Shown here one piece after another: positions 1 through 6,270 of a stretch of DNA of 13,232 bases. The stretch is from Holosporaceae bacterium UBA3830. Lineage in GTDB: Bacteria > Pseudomonadota > Alphaproteobacteria > UBA3830. Under the pieces are notes generated by a model that had not been told where the DNA came from, ran no database searches, and was given only the letters and a program-made list of their open reading frames with translations. Within the stretch, counting starts at the first letter, position 1. Every line of letters begins with the position of its first letter. Where the stretch lies: NCBI GenBank assembly GCA_002393025.1, contig DGIE01000054.1, positions 1 to 13,232 of the forward strand, read 5' to 3'. The position numbers and the translations under genes were made by a program.

Positions 1-830
1 GAGAGCATTTCGGTTTTGTGGTGATCCCGAATAGCTCCTTTACAATTTTCACACACATAAGTAACTTCAGTAAGATTTGAGTCATAATGGATTCCCTCCC
101 ATTTTAAAGTCTGAAAGTGTCCGCAGTGTGGACACGGCACAAAAAAGTAACGCTGATCGGTGTTTTCGAACTCCTTTTCGATTCGCGAAAGTCCTTTTAC
201 GGTAGGAGTCGAAACAATCAGGATTTTTCGTCGAGCAAATGTAGCTGTTCGCTGTATAGCCAAGGTTAATGGATCCCCTTCCGAATCAGCATCAGGAGGA
301 TAAGCATCAACCTCATCGAGAAACAAATATCGAACAGGCATAGAGCGCAACCCAACAGCGGAGTTTGCTCCTGTTATAACGATCTGTCCGCCTTGAAATT
401 CCTTGCTTTGAACCGTGTTGCCTGAGTCTCGACTGCGTGGGTCTTTGACTTTATCTCGTAAACAAATCGTGTCTTGAATCAATGGAGCCAATCGACCTTT
501 ACTCCAGCGTTTTCCCATCTCGACAGTTGGCTGAACCACAAGCATCGGCCCCGGAGCCTGATCGATTATAAATCCAACCCAGTTGTTGCCCGCTTCGGTT
601 CCTCCGATTTGCGCGCCCTTCATAAAGACCACCTTTTCATACGGAGATGCAGGCGATAACGCGTCCATAATATCCTTCAAATACGGAGTTCTTGAGGTTC
701 TGAACTTGCCTGGCTCTGATGATGCGGTCTGTGACAATATACGATTCGCATCCGCCCAGTCCGACACCGAAATGATTGAATCGGGCTTTAAGCCAGCATC
801 ATAAAAGCCATCACAAATGCTAACTGCCAC
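1..830 (-). CDS. Phage terminase large subunit, GpA family (partial, runs off left edge)
   Basis: ATP-driven DNA packaging motor and nuclease that cuts concatemers and pumps DNA into the prohead. About 276 residues of the N-terminal half are visible; the C-terminal nuclease lies outside the window. The ATPase core shows a GpA-type Walker A (KGAQIGGTE, residues 71-79), a Walker B (YLFLDEVDAYP, about 168-178) and an STPT coupling motif (207-210). A zinc-finger-like pair follows, CPHC (233-236) and CENC (260-263), usual for this family. The start is GTG at 830, the first codon after an in-frame TAA, with GGAGG nine bases upstream. It overlaps the end of the small-subunit gene by 11 bases, so the two are probably translationally coupled. 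The family assignment is firm; the GTG start is slightly less so. Confidence 0.95.
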   Translation of the reverse strand, partial: MAVSICDGFYDAGLKPDSIISVSDWADANRILSQTASSEPGKFRTSRTPYLKDIMDALSPASPYEKVVFMKGAQIGGTEAGNNWVGFIIDQAPGPMLVVQPTVEMGKRWSKGRLAPLIQDTICLRDKVKDPRSRDSGNTVQSKEFQGGQIVITGANSAVGLRSMPVRYLFLDEVDAYPPDADSEGDPLTLAIQRTATFARRKILIVSTPTVKGLSRIEKEFENTDQRYFFVPCPHCGHFQTLKWEGIHYDSNLTEVTYVCENCKGAIRDHHKTEML

Positions 831-1266
831 TGGTTAATTCCTCCAAAATCGATCGGATTTCTTTACTGAGCGTGATATGTATCGTTCTCGCATCTTGCAT
901 TTCAAGAACTGATGCAACTCGATCAGGCAAATTGGTAAAAGCCTCCCGAATTGCACGACTTTTTCGAAACAATGTATCCTTCACCTGCTCAGCCGGAATT
1001 AAAGATTGCTCCTTTTCCGCAGTTTCAAGTTTTAATAACTTTCCTCGTTCAAGTTCATTCTGGAGCTTGGCTTTCAAAAAAAGCTCCTGAAGCTTACTTT
1101 TGTTTCCTCGAGATTGTTGTTTCAATGATAGAGCATAATCTGCGTTGCCTTCATCCAACATTCCATTAGATTCTTCTTGTAGCACGCCTTCTCGAAGTAA
1201 TTCAGACACATATTGTTTTGAAAATCCATGCTTTTTAGCAAATTGTGTTTTCGTGATCAAAGCCAT
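820..1266 (-). CDS. Phage terminase small subunit (Nu1-like)
   Basis: Predicted DNA-recognition subunit of the packaging terminase, 148 aa. Residues 1-30 (ALITKTQFAKKHGFSKQYVS) read as a winged-helix/MerR-like DNA-binding motif of the Nu1 type. The charged helical middle (about 55-85) would serve oligomerisation. The stretch around residues 91-125, with IPAEQVKDTLFRKSRAIREA and LPDRVA, is typical of Nu1-like small subunits. The ATG overlaps the stop of the methyltransferase gene (TAATG), and its own end overlaps the large-subunit start, so all three should be one transcript. The ribosome binding site GAGGAG lies 11 bases upstream, somewhat far, which fits coupling to the upstream gene. Position directly before a GpA terminase strongly supports the call. 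Confidence 0.87.
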   Translation of the reverse strand: MALITKTQFAKKHGFSKQYVSELLREGVLQEESNGMLDEGNADYALSLKQQSRGNKSKLQELFLKAKLQNELERGKLLKLETAEKEQSLIPAEQVKDTLFRKSRAIREAFTNLPDRVASVLEMQDARTIHITLSKEIRSILEELTSGS

Positions 1267-2513
1267 TATTCCGCTTTCTCCTCTATTTCATCAAAAGTTT
1301 TACCGGTAGATTCCAATACAGCAGAACGTCCGGTCAATTTCTGCCAACGACGAATGATTACATCACAATATTTCGGATCAATTTCCATCATGAAACATTT
1401 TCTATTGAGTTGCTCGCAAGCGATTAAAGTTGAACCACTGCCGCCGAATATATCTAAAATAATATTTTCTTGTCTTGAACTATTTTTTAATGCTTCGCTC
1501 GGCAAAAATAAAGGCTTCTGTGTCGGATGAACATTTTTACTTTTATCATATCCACCAAAATCCCAGACAGTTGTTTTCGTTCTGTCATCGGTAAAATATG
1601 GACTTCCTTTAATACCGAAAATACAAGGTTCGTGCGCCCATTGATATTTGGAACGTCCTAATAACATCGGTTTTTTCCATATAATTTGCTGATTAAATTC
1701 TATTTTAGTTTCATTTAAAGCCGATATGAAATTCAATGTTTCTTTGCTGGCATACCAAATATAAAAACTGGAATTATCTTTTGTATAAAAATCTAAATTC
1801 AAATAAACATCTTTAAGAAATTGATAAAAAACGGCATCTTCCATTTTATCGTTTTTTATTTTTCCTAAATTGGTTTTGCCCGGCTTTGGACTGCCTGCAT
1901 TAGAATAATCTACATTGTACGGCGGATCAGTGAAAACCATATCAGCCTTCTCGCCATTCATAAGTCTTTCAACGTCTTCTATTTTGGTAGAATCTCCACA
2001 CAACAAACGATGATCTCCGAGAATCCATAAATCATCGGGCTTTGTTACGACTGGCGTTTCCTCTTGCGACATTTCACTTTCATCAAAATCATCTTCTTCA
2101 ACAACTGTTTTCCCTTCCAGTTCATCAAGTTGTTTCTGTATGTCTTCTAAATCAAAGCCAGTAAGTTCGAGATCGTAATTCAGATCTTCTAAATCTTTAA
2201 ATTCGAGTTTCAAAAGTTCTTCATCCCACTCCGTCCAATTAGCTGATTGATTAGCCACAAGACGAAAAGCTTTTATTTGCGCTTCAGTCAAATCATCGGC
2301 GTTTACAACTGGAACTTCTTCGAGCCCCAATTTTCTCGCAGCTTTGAGTCTAAGATGACCATCGACAACCGTGCCATCACTTTTAGCAACAATAGGAATG
2401 CGGAAGCCAAACTCTTTAATACATGCCACCATTTTATCAACGACAGCATCGTTTTTCCTTGGATTCCGAGCGTATTCTACAAGATTTTCAGTTGGAATAT
2501 TTTGAATTTGCAT
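1266..2513 (-). CDS. ParB-domain / site-specific DNA methyltransferase fusion (beta-class, N6-adenine or N4-cytosine)
   Basis: A 415-aa two-domain protein. Residues 1-100 are a ParB/Srx-like domain with the signature GTVVDGHLRLKAARKLGLEEVPVV (shown in part: VVDGHLRLKAARKLG, 49-63). A short acidic linker (about 135-150) follows. The methyltransferase domain has DPPY at 196-199 and FGGSGST at 356-362, plus the HPTQKP motif at 329-334. This order, catalytic motif IV before the S-adenosylmethionine motif I, marks a beta-class amino methyltransferase. No restriction endonuclease is next to it, so it is probably an orphan phage methylase used to mask phage DNA or mark it for packaging or replication. 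It sits directly upstream of the terminase genes, an arrangement common in phages. The target sequence cannot be read from the protein. Confidence 0.93.
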   Translation of the reverse strand: MQIQNIPTENLVEYARNPRKNDAVVDKMVACIKEFGFRIPIVAKSDGTVVDGHLRLKAARKLGLEEVPVVNADDLTEAQIKAFRLVANQSANWTEWDEELLKLEFKDLEDLNYDLELTGFDLEDIQKQLDELEGKTVVEEDDFDESEMSQEETPVVTKPDDLWILGDHRLLCGDSTKIEDVERLMNGEKADMVFTDPPYNVDYSNAGSPKPGKTNLGKIKNDKMEDAVFYQFLKDVYLNLDFYTKDNSSFYIWYASKETLNFISALNETKIEFNQQIIWKKPMLLGRSKYQWAHEPCIFGIKGSPYFTDDRTKTTVWDFGGYDKSKNVHPTQKPLFLPSEALKNSSRQENIILDIFGGSGSTLIACEQLNRKCFMMEIDPKYCDVIIRRWQKLTGRSAVLESTGKTFDEIEEKAE

Positions 2514-2526
2514 GTTCTATATGACC

Positions 2527-2682
2527 TCATTTTTTTGTAAAGTAAAGTGATTGAAAATTTTCTGACGCTAGCGAAATGCCGGGGGCTTGGCATCCGCTTC
2601 TGCCGATATCTGTAAAGTACCTACTCTGAAATTCTTTTACTAACATTCGACCTGAATTGTTGCGTATTGTTGACTCAATCAT
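2527..2682 (-). CDS. Small unrecognised phage protein (51 aa)
   Basis: I do not recognise this ORF. It is supported by context: its ATG at 2682 overlaps the stop of the upstream gene as ATGA, GAGG lies ten bases upstream, and it ends 13 bases before the methyltransferase start. The protein is 51 aa, begins MIESTIRNNSGRM and ends QSLYFTKK. It has one cysteine and no membrane segment or known motif. A start further upstream (2709) would overlap the neighbour more and lacks a better ribosome binding site. It could also be a remnant whose only role is coupling translation into the methyltransferase gene. Confidence 0.45.
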   Translation of the reverse strand: MIESTIRNNSGRMLVKEFQSRYFTDIGRSGCQAPGISLASENFQSLYFTKK

Positions 2683-3290
2683 CGCTCTGTAACCTCGCAC
2701 ACACCGCAAAAATCCTGCTCATAAAAATAAAAATCAAATATTTTGTCCTTTATTTCAGCGGGTCGCAAATATATTAGTCCATCACAAGATTTTAATTTAA
2801 TCGGAAATTTTTTCCCGAAAATGAAGAGAGCTTTCCCCAATGCCACCTGGCTCGCATATCTAGAAAACCAGTCTGTTTTTAATGCGCCACCATATATATA
2901 TGAACTTAAAAACAAAAATATAACAGCAGAACACAAGCCCGTACTCGGCGAAGATTTTTCATACCAATCATTGATCAAATGGATTTTTATATTTTCTGAA
3001 ATTTGAATTTCATCAGGTAGCTTATAAAACTTTTTCATTAAATGAAATATTTTCGTCCTTATCAAATCTTTTTTATCTAATGGAATTTTCCAACCATTAG
3101 GAAAAAACAAAGTTGCGTTTTTGCACATGATTAAAGGAAACCCTTTATGTTTTGCTTTCTCGCAAGATGCAAAATCATCTGCCCTAACAATAGTAACAGC
3201 TGGAGTCTTAATATCTTCGTCATAAGTAAAAAGAAATGGCTTCAACGGTTCGCGTATCGCCTTAATCAGAGTTAGATCATTGATTAACAT
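2679..3290 (-). CDS. Unrecognised phage protein (203 aa)
   Basis: Function unknown. I chose ATG at 3290 because it has GGAG nine bases upstream and overlaps the previous stop by 14 bases; an upstream ATG at 3407 would overlap the 118-aa gene by over 100 bases. The protein is rich in Lys, Phe and Ile and has a hydrophobic stretch near residues 118-133 (SAVIFLFLSSYIYGG) that is too short and too polar at its ends to be a sure membrane helix. A segment STGLCSAV recalls the GLGSS loop of GHMP kinases, but the key residues are not kept, so I do not assign that family. Base use is more A/T-rich than in the terminase and methyltransferase genes, suggesting a recently acquired accessory gene. It lies in the leftward operon between the resolvase and methylase. 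Confidence 0.7.
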   Translation of the reverse strand: MLINDLTLIKAIREPLKPFLFTYDEDIKTPAVTIVRADDFASCEKAKHKGFPLIMCKNATLFFPNGWKIPLDKKDLIRTKIFHLMKKFYKLPDEIQISENIKIHLINDWYEKSSPSTGLCSAVIFLFLSSYIYGGALKTDWFSRYASQVALGKALFIFGKKFPIKLKSCDGLIYLRPAEIKDKIFDFYFYEQDFCGVCEVTER

Positions 3291-3633
3291 AGCACAATCT
3301 CCATTCTGCTTTTTGAGAGCATAATCCACCCGTAACTTCAATCGTAAAACCACGTCGGTTGAGAATTTTTTCCAACACCGAATACATCGCTCCTGCCCAT
3401 ACTCCAATGTGTTTACTATCTCTCACAAAACCAACTTCCAAAAAATTTCTTTTTAAAAAAGGATGTATCTTAAATCCTTTTTTCTTTTCCAAAAAATTTG
3501 CCAATACTTCTCTTGCTGAAGCTTTGTTTATAATAATTTCCTTGTTTTTAAAAAAAATACTCCCTGTGACGGTATTAATTCGCCAACCATTACCCAGATC
3601 TTTGAAATATTCTTGCAAATTAAACGGACGCAT
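3277..3633 (-). CDS. Unrecognised phage protein (118 aa)
   Basis: Function unknown. The 118-aa product begins MRPFNLQEYFKDLGNGWRIN and is basic, with a Lys/Phe-rich middle (about 44-62). It has no signal peptide, membrane segment or motif that I can name. The start ATG at 3633 has AGGGGG five bases upstream and overlaps the resolvase stop by 14 bases, and its own end overlaps the next gene, so it is embedded in the leftward operon. Like its downstream neighbour it is A/T-rich. A role linked to resolvase or methylase is possible from position only. Confidence 0.65.
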   Translation of the reverse strand: MRPFNLQEYFKDLGNGWRINTVTGSIFFKNKEIIINKASAREVLANFLEKKKGFKIHPFLKRNFLEVGFVRDSKHIGVWAGAMYSVLEKILNRRGFTIEVTGGLCSQKAEWRLCYVNQ

Positions 3634-4102
3634 AATTCCCCCTGTTTCGATTAACCGTTACCGCAACAGCTATTGAATCCGCCTCATTGTCATCTATCGG
3701 GCTAAATCCCAGCTGCTGTACCGCCTGAATAACTTCCTCTTTGCTTGCATGACCGTTGCCTGTTGCGCTCTTCTTGATAGTCCCTACACCGATTCCATAT
3801 ATAGGCACGCTCATATCATCACATGCTGCAGCCATATGATATAAGAATCCACCGTAAACATGACTGGCCTGAACTCCCGTGTGACCGTAAACCTGCTCAT
3901 AGTAAACCGCTCCAATTTCACATTCCGCAAGAATCCGAATTAACCAATCACGAAAGCAAACAAATCTCCGCCCCAGATGTGTCTTGCTCGGTTGACCAAA
4001 GTTCTTTGTGCCGCTTTTGATAACTCTGATAGCGTTGTTTTCAAACCTGAAAACACAAAAACCGGTCTTAGTTCCGAGATCCAAAGATAAACAATTACTC
4101 AT
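3620..4102 (-). CDS. Phage RuvC-like Holliday-junction resolvase
   Basis: Predicted RNase H-fold endonuclease that resolves four-way and branched DNA before packaging, 160 aa. The fold's acidic residues are in place: D8 in SLDLGTKTG, E69 in YYEQVYGHTG, and D138/D142 in the C-terminal IDDNEADSIAVA helix. The segment KKSATGNGHASKEEV (110-124) before the last acids is typical of phage and bacterial RuvC relatives. It is the first gene of the leftward operon. The ATG at 4102 has no clear Shine-Dalgarno in front of it, unlike nearly every other gene here, so initiation may be weak or need another signal. The start is nonetheless well placed because the first catalytic Asp is at residue 8. Confidence 0.88.
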   Translation of the reverse strand: MSNCLSLDLGTKTGFCVFRFENNAIRVIKSGTKNFGQPSKTHLGRRFVCFRDWLIRILAECEIGAVYYEQVYGHTGVQASHVYGGFLYHMAAACDDMSVPIYGIGVGTIKKSATGNGHASKEEVIQAVQQLGFSPIDDNEADSIAVAVTVNRNRGNYASV

Positions 4103-4249
4103 ATATAAAAACTACATATACTCACATAGATATATATGCCGTTTTTTCTATTGATTTTCGGAGAAACTAAAAAATAACAAATAATTTTAATTATTGTTGC
4201 TTTAAAAAATTTTTCCTCTATACATATAGAATTCGCTCAAATCGTTTAA

Positions 4250-4278
4250 TTGATTATTAAATATATACGTGCTATAAT
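4250..4278 (+). promoter_or_regulatory. Rightward sigma70-like promoter P1
   Basis: TTGATT (4250-4255) and TATAAT (4273-4278) are separated by exactly 17 bases, a near-consensus promoter. Predicted start is about 4284-4286, immediately before a hairpin-rich segment ending in a terminator. The -35 and the sequence overlapping the -10 form a dyad (TTGATTA ... TAATCAA), so it may be repressor-controlled. Confidence 0.72.
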
Positions 4279-4283
4279 CAACA

Positions 4284-4348
4284 ATAATGGCTTGGGCGAA
4301 AGCTCTTTGGGCCACCGTAGGTGGGAAGAATTTCCCGCTATTTTTTTT
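4284..4348 (+). ncRNA. Small structured RNA or attenuator leader (about 65 nt)
   Basis: Begins at the predicted P1 start and ends in a rho-independent terminator. Hairpin one: TGGC (4288-4291) pairs with GCCA (4311-4314), enclosing GGGC-GAAA-GCTC (4294-4305) with a GNRA tetraloop. A second possible stem, CCACC (4312-4316) with GGTGG (4320-4324), has a three-base loop. The terminator stem is 4321-4327 with 4332-4338. The middle stem overlaps both the first hairpin and the terminator, so the three structures compete, as in attenuators. It does not match a riboswitch family I know. It is locally G/C-rich in an A/T-rich gap. Either a free small RNA or a leader controlling read-through into the early genes. 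Confidence 0.55.
4321..4348 (+). terminator. Rho-independent terminator after P1
   Basis: Stem GTGGGAA (4321-4327) pairs with TTCCCGC (4332-4338), including one G-U pair, with loop GAAT, followed by TA and eight T. It lies between P1 and the early genes, so P1 transcripts should mostly stop here unless antitermination occurs. Confidence 0.8.
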
Positions 4349-4396
4349 GAAAGCATATAAAATATTCATAATTTTAAAATAATTTTATATTTATTA

Positions 4397-4426
4397 TTGA
4401 TTTGTATTTTGATTAAAGATTATAAT
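4397..4426 (+). promoter_or_regulatory. Rightward sigma70-like promoter P2
   Basis: TTGATT (4397-4402) and TATAAT (4421-4426) are 18 bases apart. It lies downstream of the P1 terminator, so it can drive the early operon without passing it. The -10 lies in TATAATCAAC, identical to that at P1. Confidence 0.6.
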
Positions 4427-4429
4427 CAA
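4409..4429. promoter_or_regulatory. Possible operator dyad at P2
   Basis: TTGATTA (4409-4415), seven bases, TAATCAA (4423-4429): a perfect seven-base inverted repeat covering the P2 spacer and -10. The same half-sites occur at P1 (4250-4256 and 4275-4281) with an 18-base gap. A shared repressor or activator is an inference. Confidence 0.4.
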
Positions 4430-4453
4430 CGAAAGTAATTGTTTGAGGGGGAA

Positions 4454-4534
4454 ATGAAAATAATTACGAAATCTTGGGTATTTTGCCATACAAAAAAGTT
4501 GACTACCCCCCCCCTGTCAAAAATTCTATATTGA
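4454..4534 (+). CDS. Possible leader peptide containing a nine-C tract (26 aa)
   Basis: ATG at 4454 is preceded by GAGGGG with good spacing, downstream of P2. The frame reads MKIITKSWVFCHTKKLTTPP and six more residues to TGA at 4532-4534. A run of nine C (4506-4514) encodes the Thr-Pro-Pro part. If one C is skipped, the frame stays open to a TGA at 4584-4586 that overlaps the TTG start of the next gene (TTGA), giving 43 aa. This could be a regulatory leader, a gene damaged or switched by C-tract slippage, or chance. Confidence 0.3.
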   Translation: MKIITKSWVFCHTKKLTTPPLSKILY

Positions 4535-4570
4535 CAATTTAAAAAATACTAAACTAGCTCTCTCGTACAA

Positions 4571-4579
4571 AGGAGGTGA
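4571..4579 (+). promoter_or_regulatory. Strong ribosome binding site for a TTG start
   Basis: AGGAGGTGA is a near-perfect match to the 16S rRNA 3' end, six bases (from the end of AGGAGG) before TTG at 4583. No ATG lies nearby in frame before residue 40, so this site decides the TTG start. Confidence 0.8.
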
Positions 4580-4582
4580 GCG

Positions 4583-5497
4583 TTGAATAATTACCAGGGA
4601 ATCAAGCCTTTTATTGTTGCCTTAGTTAAAAAATATTCCAAAGCACTGCACCATCGATTTGATGGCCAAATAGACCTGGAAGATTTTCAGCAAGATTTAA
4701 TGATTGCAACAATCTGGTCCCTTGAAAAATTTAATCCACGCTTTGGTTTTATAGAGGACTTTGTTAATAGGTGTTTATTGATGAAGTCCAGAGAAATAGC
4801 TCGCAATCTCCGCAGACAAAAGAGGAAGACTTTTCTAGACACTTATCAATTCGAAGCAATTCAACAATGCGGTATTGAACAAAATATTTTCACATCAGCT
4901 GAAATCAATAACTTACTTGATTTCCTTCCTGAGGGGTTAAGGAGCAAGGTTAAACATCCAAATGCTTTAACCTTTAATACAATTAAAAAAATATTATCGG
5001 CAGTTGTAAATTTAGAAGGAGTAAAAAAAATGAAAAATATATCATGCATAGAAACGCTATCGATCAGGGAGTTATCGAAGCTAAGCGAGATGGATCTAAA
5101 CGATTTATCAGAAAAAATTTCAGAAACTCACAGCTGGATAAAACAACTGGTTGAAAAGTTCGAAATGGCTTTGGCTGCAAAATATTCAGAGGAAGCCAAG
5201 AAAAAGCTTCACGAAAGCGGTATAGACTTCGGAACTTGCAAGCTAAAGAGAAACGGCTTCGTGGTCAGCGTTTCGATGTCGAAAAAGGTTCAGTGGGATC
5301 AGGATATCTTGAAGGCGTTGTATGAGAAAGCTCCGGACGACGATAAATCTGAAATGATCAAAGTAACGTACGGCGTAGATGAGAGAAAATACGCAAAATT
5401 TCCTCAAGAATGGAGAGATTATCTGGCGCCGGCAAGAACTACCTCCTACGGTAAAGAAAAAATCTCGATCAACAAAGCGGAGGACGCAAAATTATGA
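4583..5497 (+). CDS. Sigma-factor-like domain fused to a second phage protein (304 aa)
   Basis: First gene of the rightward operon. Residues 8-85 resemble sigma70 region 2 of phage sigma-like proteins: IDLEDFQQDLMIATIWSLEK followed by FNPRFGF and a basic helix SREIARNLRRQKRK. There is no obvious region 4. Residues 150-304 look like a separate family found beside phage ATPase/DUF669 genes; its C-terminus carries VQWDQDILKAL, VTYGVDERKYAKFP and a PARTTSYGKEKISI tail. Start is TTG with a strong ribosome binding site. The end overlaps the ATPase start as ATGA. Right at the junction of the two halves there is an internal AAGGAG and in-frame ATG (5030), as though two genes had been joined by loss of a stop. 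The role of the first half could be early/late gene control; the second half is unknown. Confidence 0.75.
   Translation: MNNYQGIKPFIVALVKKYSKALHHRFDGQIDLEDFQQDLMIATIWSLEKFNPRFGFIEDFVNRCLLMKSREIARNLRRQKRKTFLDTYQFEAIQQCGIEQNIFTSAEINNLLDFLPEGLRSKVKHPNALTFNTIKKILSAVVNLEGVKKMKNISCIETLSIRELSKLSEMDLNDLSEKISETHSWIKQLVEKFEMALAAKYSEEAKKKLHESGIDFGTCKLKRNGFVVSVSMSKKVQWDQDILKALYEKAPDDDKSEMIKVTYGVDERKYAKFPQEWRDYLAPARTTSYGKEKISINKAEDAKL
5030..5497 (+). CDS. Possible separate product from internal start (155 aa), phage protein next to Sak4/DUF669
   Basis: AAGGAG (5016-5021) lies eight bases before ATG at 5030, in frame with the longer ORF. From here the protein begins MKNISCIETLSIRELSKLSE, has a helical, charged middle (about 20-70) and ends in the conserved-looking module VQWDQDILKAL ... 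DERKYAKFPQEW ... PARTTSYGKEKISI. I recall proteins with such tails beside phage recombination ATPases, but I cannot give a function. Either this is made alone in addition to the fusion, or the fusion arose by an indel (natural or sequencing) in the A-rich stretch upstream (4985-4991). Confidence 0.45.
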   Translation: MKNISCIETLSIRELSKLSEMDLNDLSEKISETHSWIKQLVEKFEMALAAKYSEEAKKKLHESGIDFGTCKLKRNGFVVSVSMSKKVQWDQDILKALYEKAPDDDKSEMIKVTYGVDERKYAKFPQEWRDYLAPARTTSYGKEKISINKAEDAKL

Positions 5498-6270
5498 AAA
5501 TAATCAGCGCATCAGAAAGATTAAAACGACAAACCGGAGTAAAGATGGTTATTTTCGGAGTCTACGGCGTGGGTAAAACCAGTCTACTGCGAACACTAAA
5601 TGAACCGACTCTCTGCCTCGATTTCGAAGCTGGAATGCTTGCTGTTCAAGATTGGCAGGGCGATTCTATTTCAGTTCGTACCTGGGAAGACGCTCGTGAT
5701 TTAGCTTGTCTGATCGGCGGAGTCAATCCCGCATCCAAATCCGTTTACGGTCAGCAACATTTCAACGCAGCAAAAGCAAAGTTTAAAGACTGTGATTTCT
5801 CTAAATACAAATGCATATTCATCGATTCAATCACCATCGCATCAAAGATTTGTTTCGAATGGTGCAAGAATCAACCCGAAGGCGCAAGAGCTGATATTCG
5901 AGCTGCCTACGGCTTGTTGGCAACTGAAATGAGTAAGTGGCTGCACCAATTTCAGCATATTCCTGATAAAGATATCGTTTTTGTTGGATTGCTCGATCAA
6001 AGAACCGATGAATTTAATAAAACAACCTGGGCTCCACACATCGAGGGAGCTAAAACCGCTCTCGAATTGCCGGGCATTTTGGATGAGGTCATTTCGATGA
6101 TTATCAAAAAGGATGAGAATGGAGAATTAACAAGAAAATTTGTGTGTCAGACTTTGAATCCAGCCGGATATCCAGCCAAGGATAGATCCGGCTGTTTGAA
6201 TATGTTGGAAGACGCAGATTTAGGAAAACTTTTAAAGAAAATTAAGGAAAAAGGAGTGAAAAATGTTTGA
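5494..6270 (+). CDS. Sak4-like / RecA-fold AAA ATPase (phage recombination)
   Basis: A 258-aa P-loop ATPase of the phage nucleotide-binding (AAA_24/Sak4-like) group. Walker A is GVYGVGKTS (22-30), in a beta-strand context VKMVIFG; a conserved DFEAG lies at 43-47; Walker B is KCIFIDSIT (106-114). Sak4 proteins are RecA-core ATPases that promote single-strand annealing or exchange, often with a cognate single-strand-binding protein. The start ATG overlaps the upstream stop (ATGA), and the end overlaps the DUF669-like gene by eight bases, so all are co-translated. Pairing with DUF669 and a PD-(D/E)XK nuclease further on supports a recombination-replication role. The ATPase fold is certain; Sak4-type annealing activity is inferred. 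Confidence 0.87.
   Translation: MKIISASERLKRQTGVKMVIFGVYGVGKTSLLRTLNEPTLCLDFEAGMLAVQDWQGDSISVRTWEDARDLACLIGGVNPASKSVYGQQHFNAAKAKFKDCDFSKYKCIFIDSITIASKICFEWCKNQPEGARADIRAAYGLLATEMSKWLHQFQHIPDKDIVFVGLLDQRTDEFNKTTWAPHIEGAKTALELPGILDEVISMIIKKDENGELTRKFVCQTLNPAGYPAKDRSGCLNMLEDADLGKLLKKIKEKGVKNV

Larger units (their letters stand above)
4103..4582. other. Divergent control region between the leftward and rightward operons
   Basis: A 480-base, very A/T-rich gap separating divergently transcribed blocks. It holds two rightward promoters, a small structured RNA with terminator, dyad elements and a nine-C tract, each listed separately. Near 4177-4199 there is also an imperfect inverted repeat (AACAAATAATT / AATTATTGTT), a possible operator. 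I could not identify a convincing leftward promoter for the resolvase operon. No repressor gene is encoded here. Confidence 0.75.

Noticed and set aside
474..804. Rightward frames of 61 and 73 codons
   Set aside because: They are antisense to the well-supported large terminase gene and have no ribosome binding site or protein-like pattern.
1228..1530. Rightward 100-codon frame
   Set aside because: Antisense to the small terminase and methyltransferase genes, whose motifs are clear.
2679..3290. GHMP-kinase-like segment (STGLCSAV near residue 115) in the 203-aa protein
   Set aside because: Only a loose resemblance to the GLGSS loop. The glycine and serine pattern is not kept, and no other kinase motif is visible.
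4284..4348. Known riboswitch, ribozyme or tracrRNA
   Set aside because: I compared it mentally with c-di-GMP, ZTP, fluoride, preQ1, guanidine and hammerhead consensus features and found no match; there is no Cas9.
4531..4560. TTGACA at 4531 as a third promoter
   Set aside because: A good -35 hexamer, but no -10-like sequence occurs at 16-18 bases.
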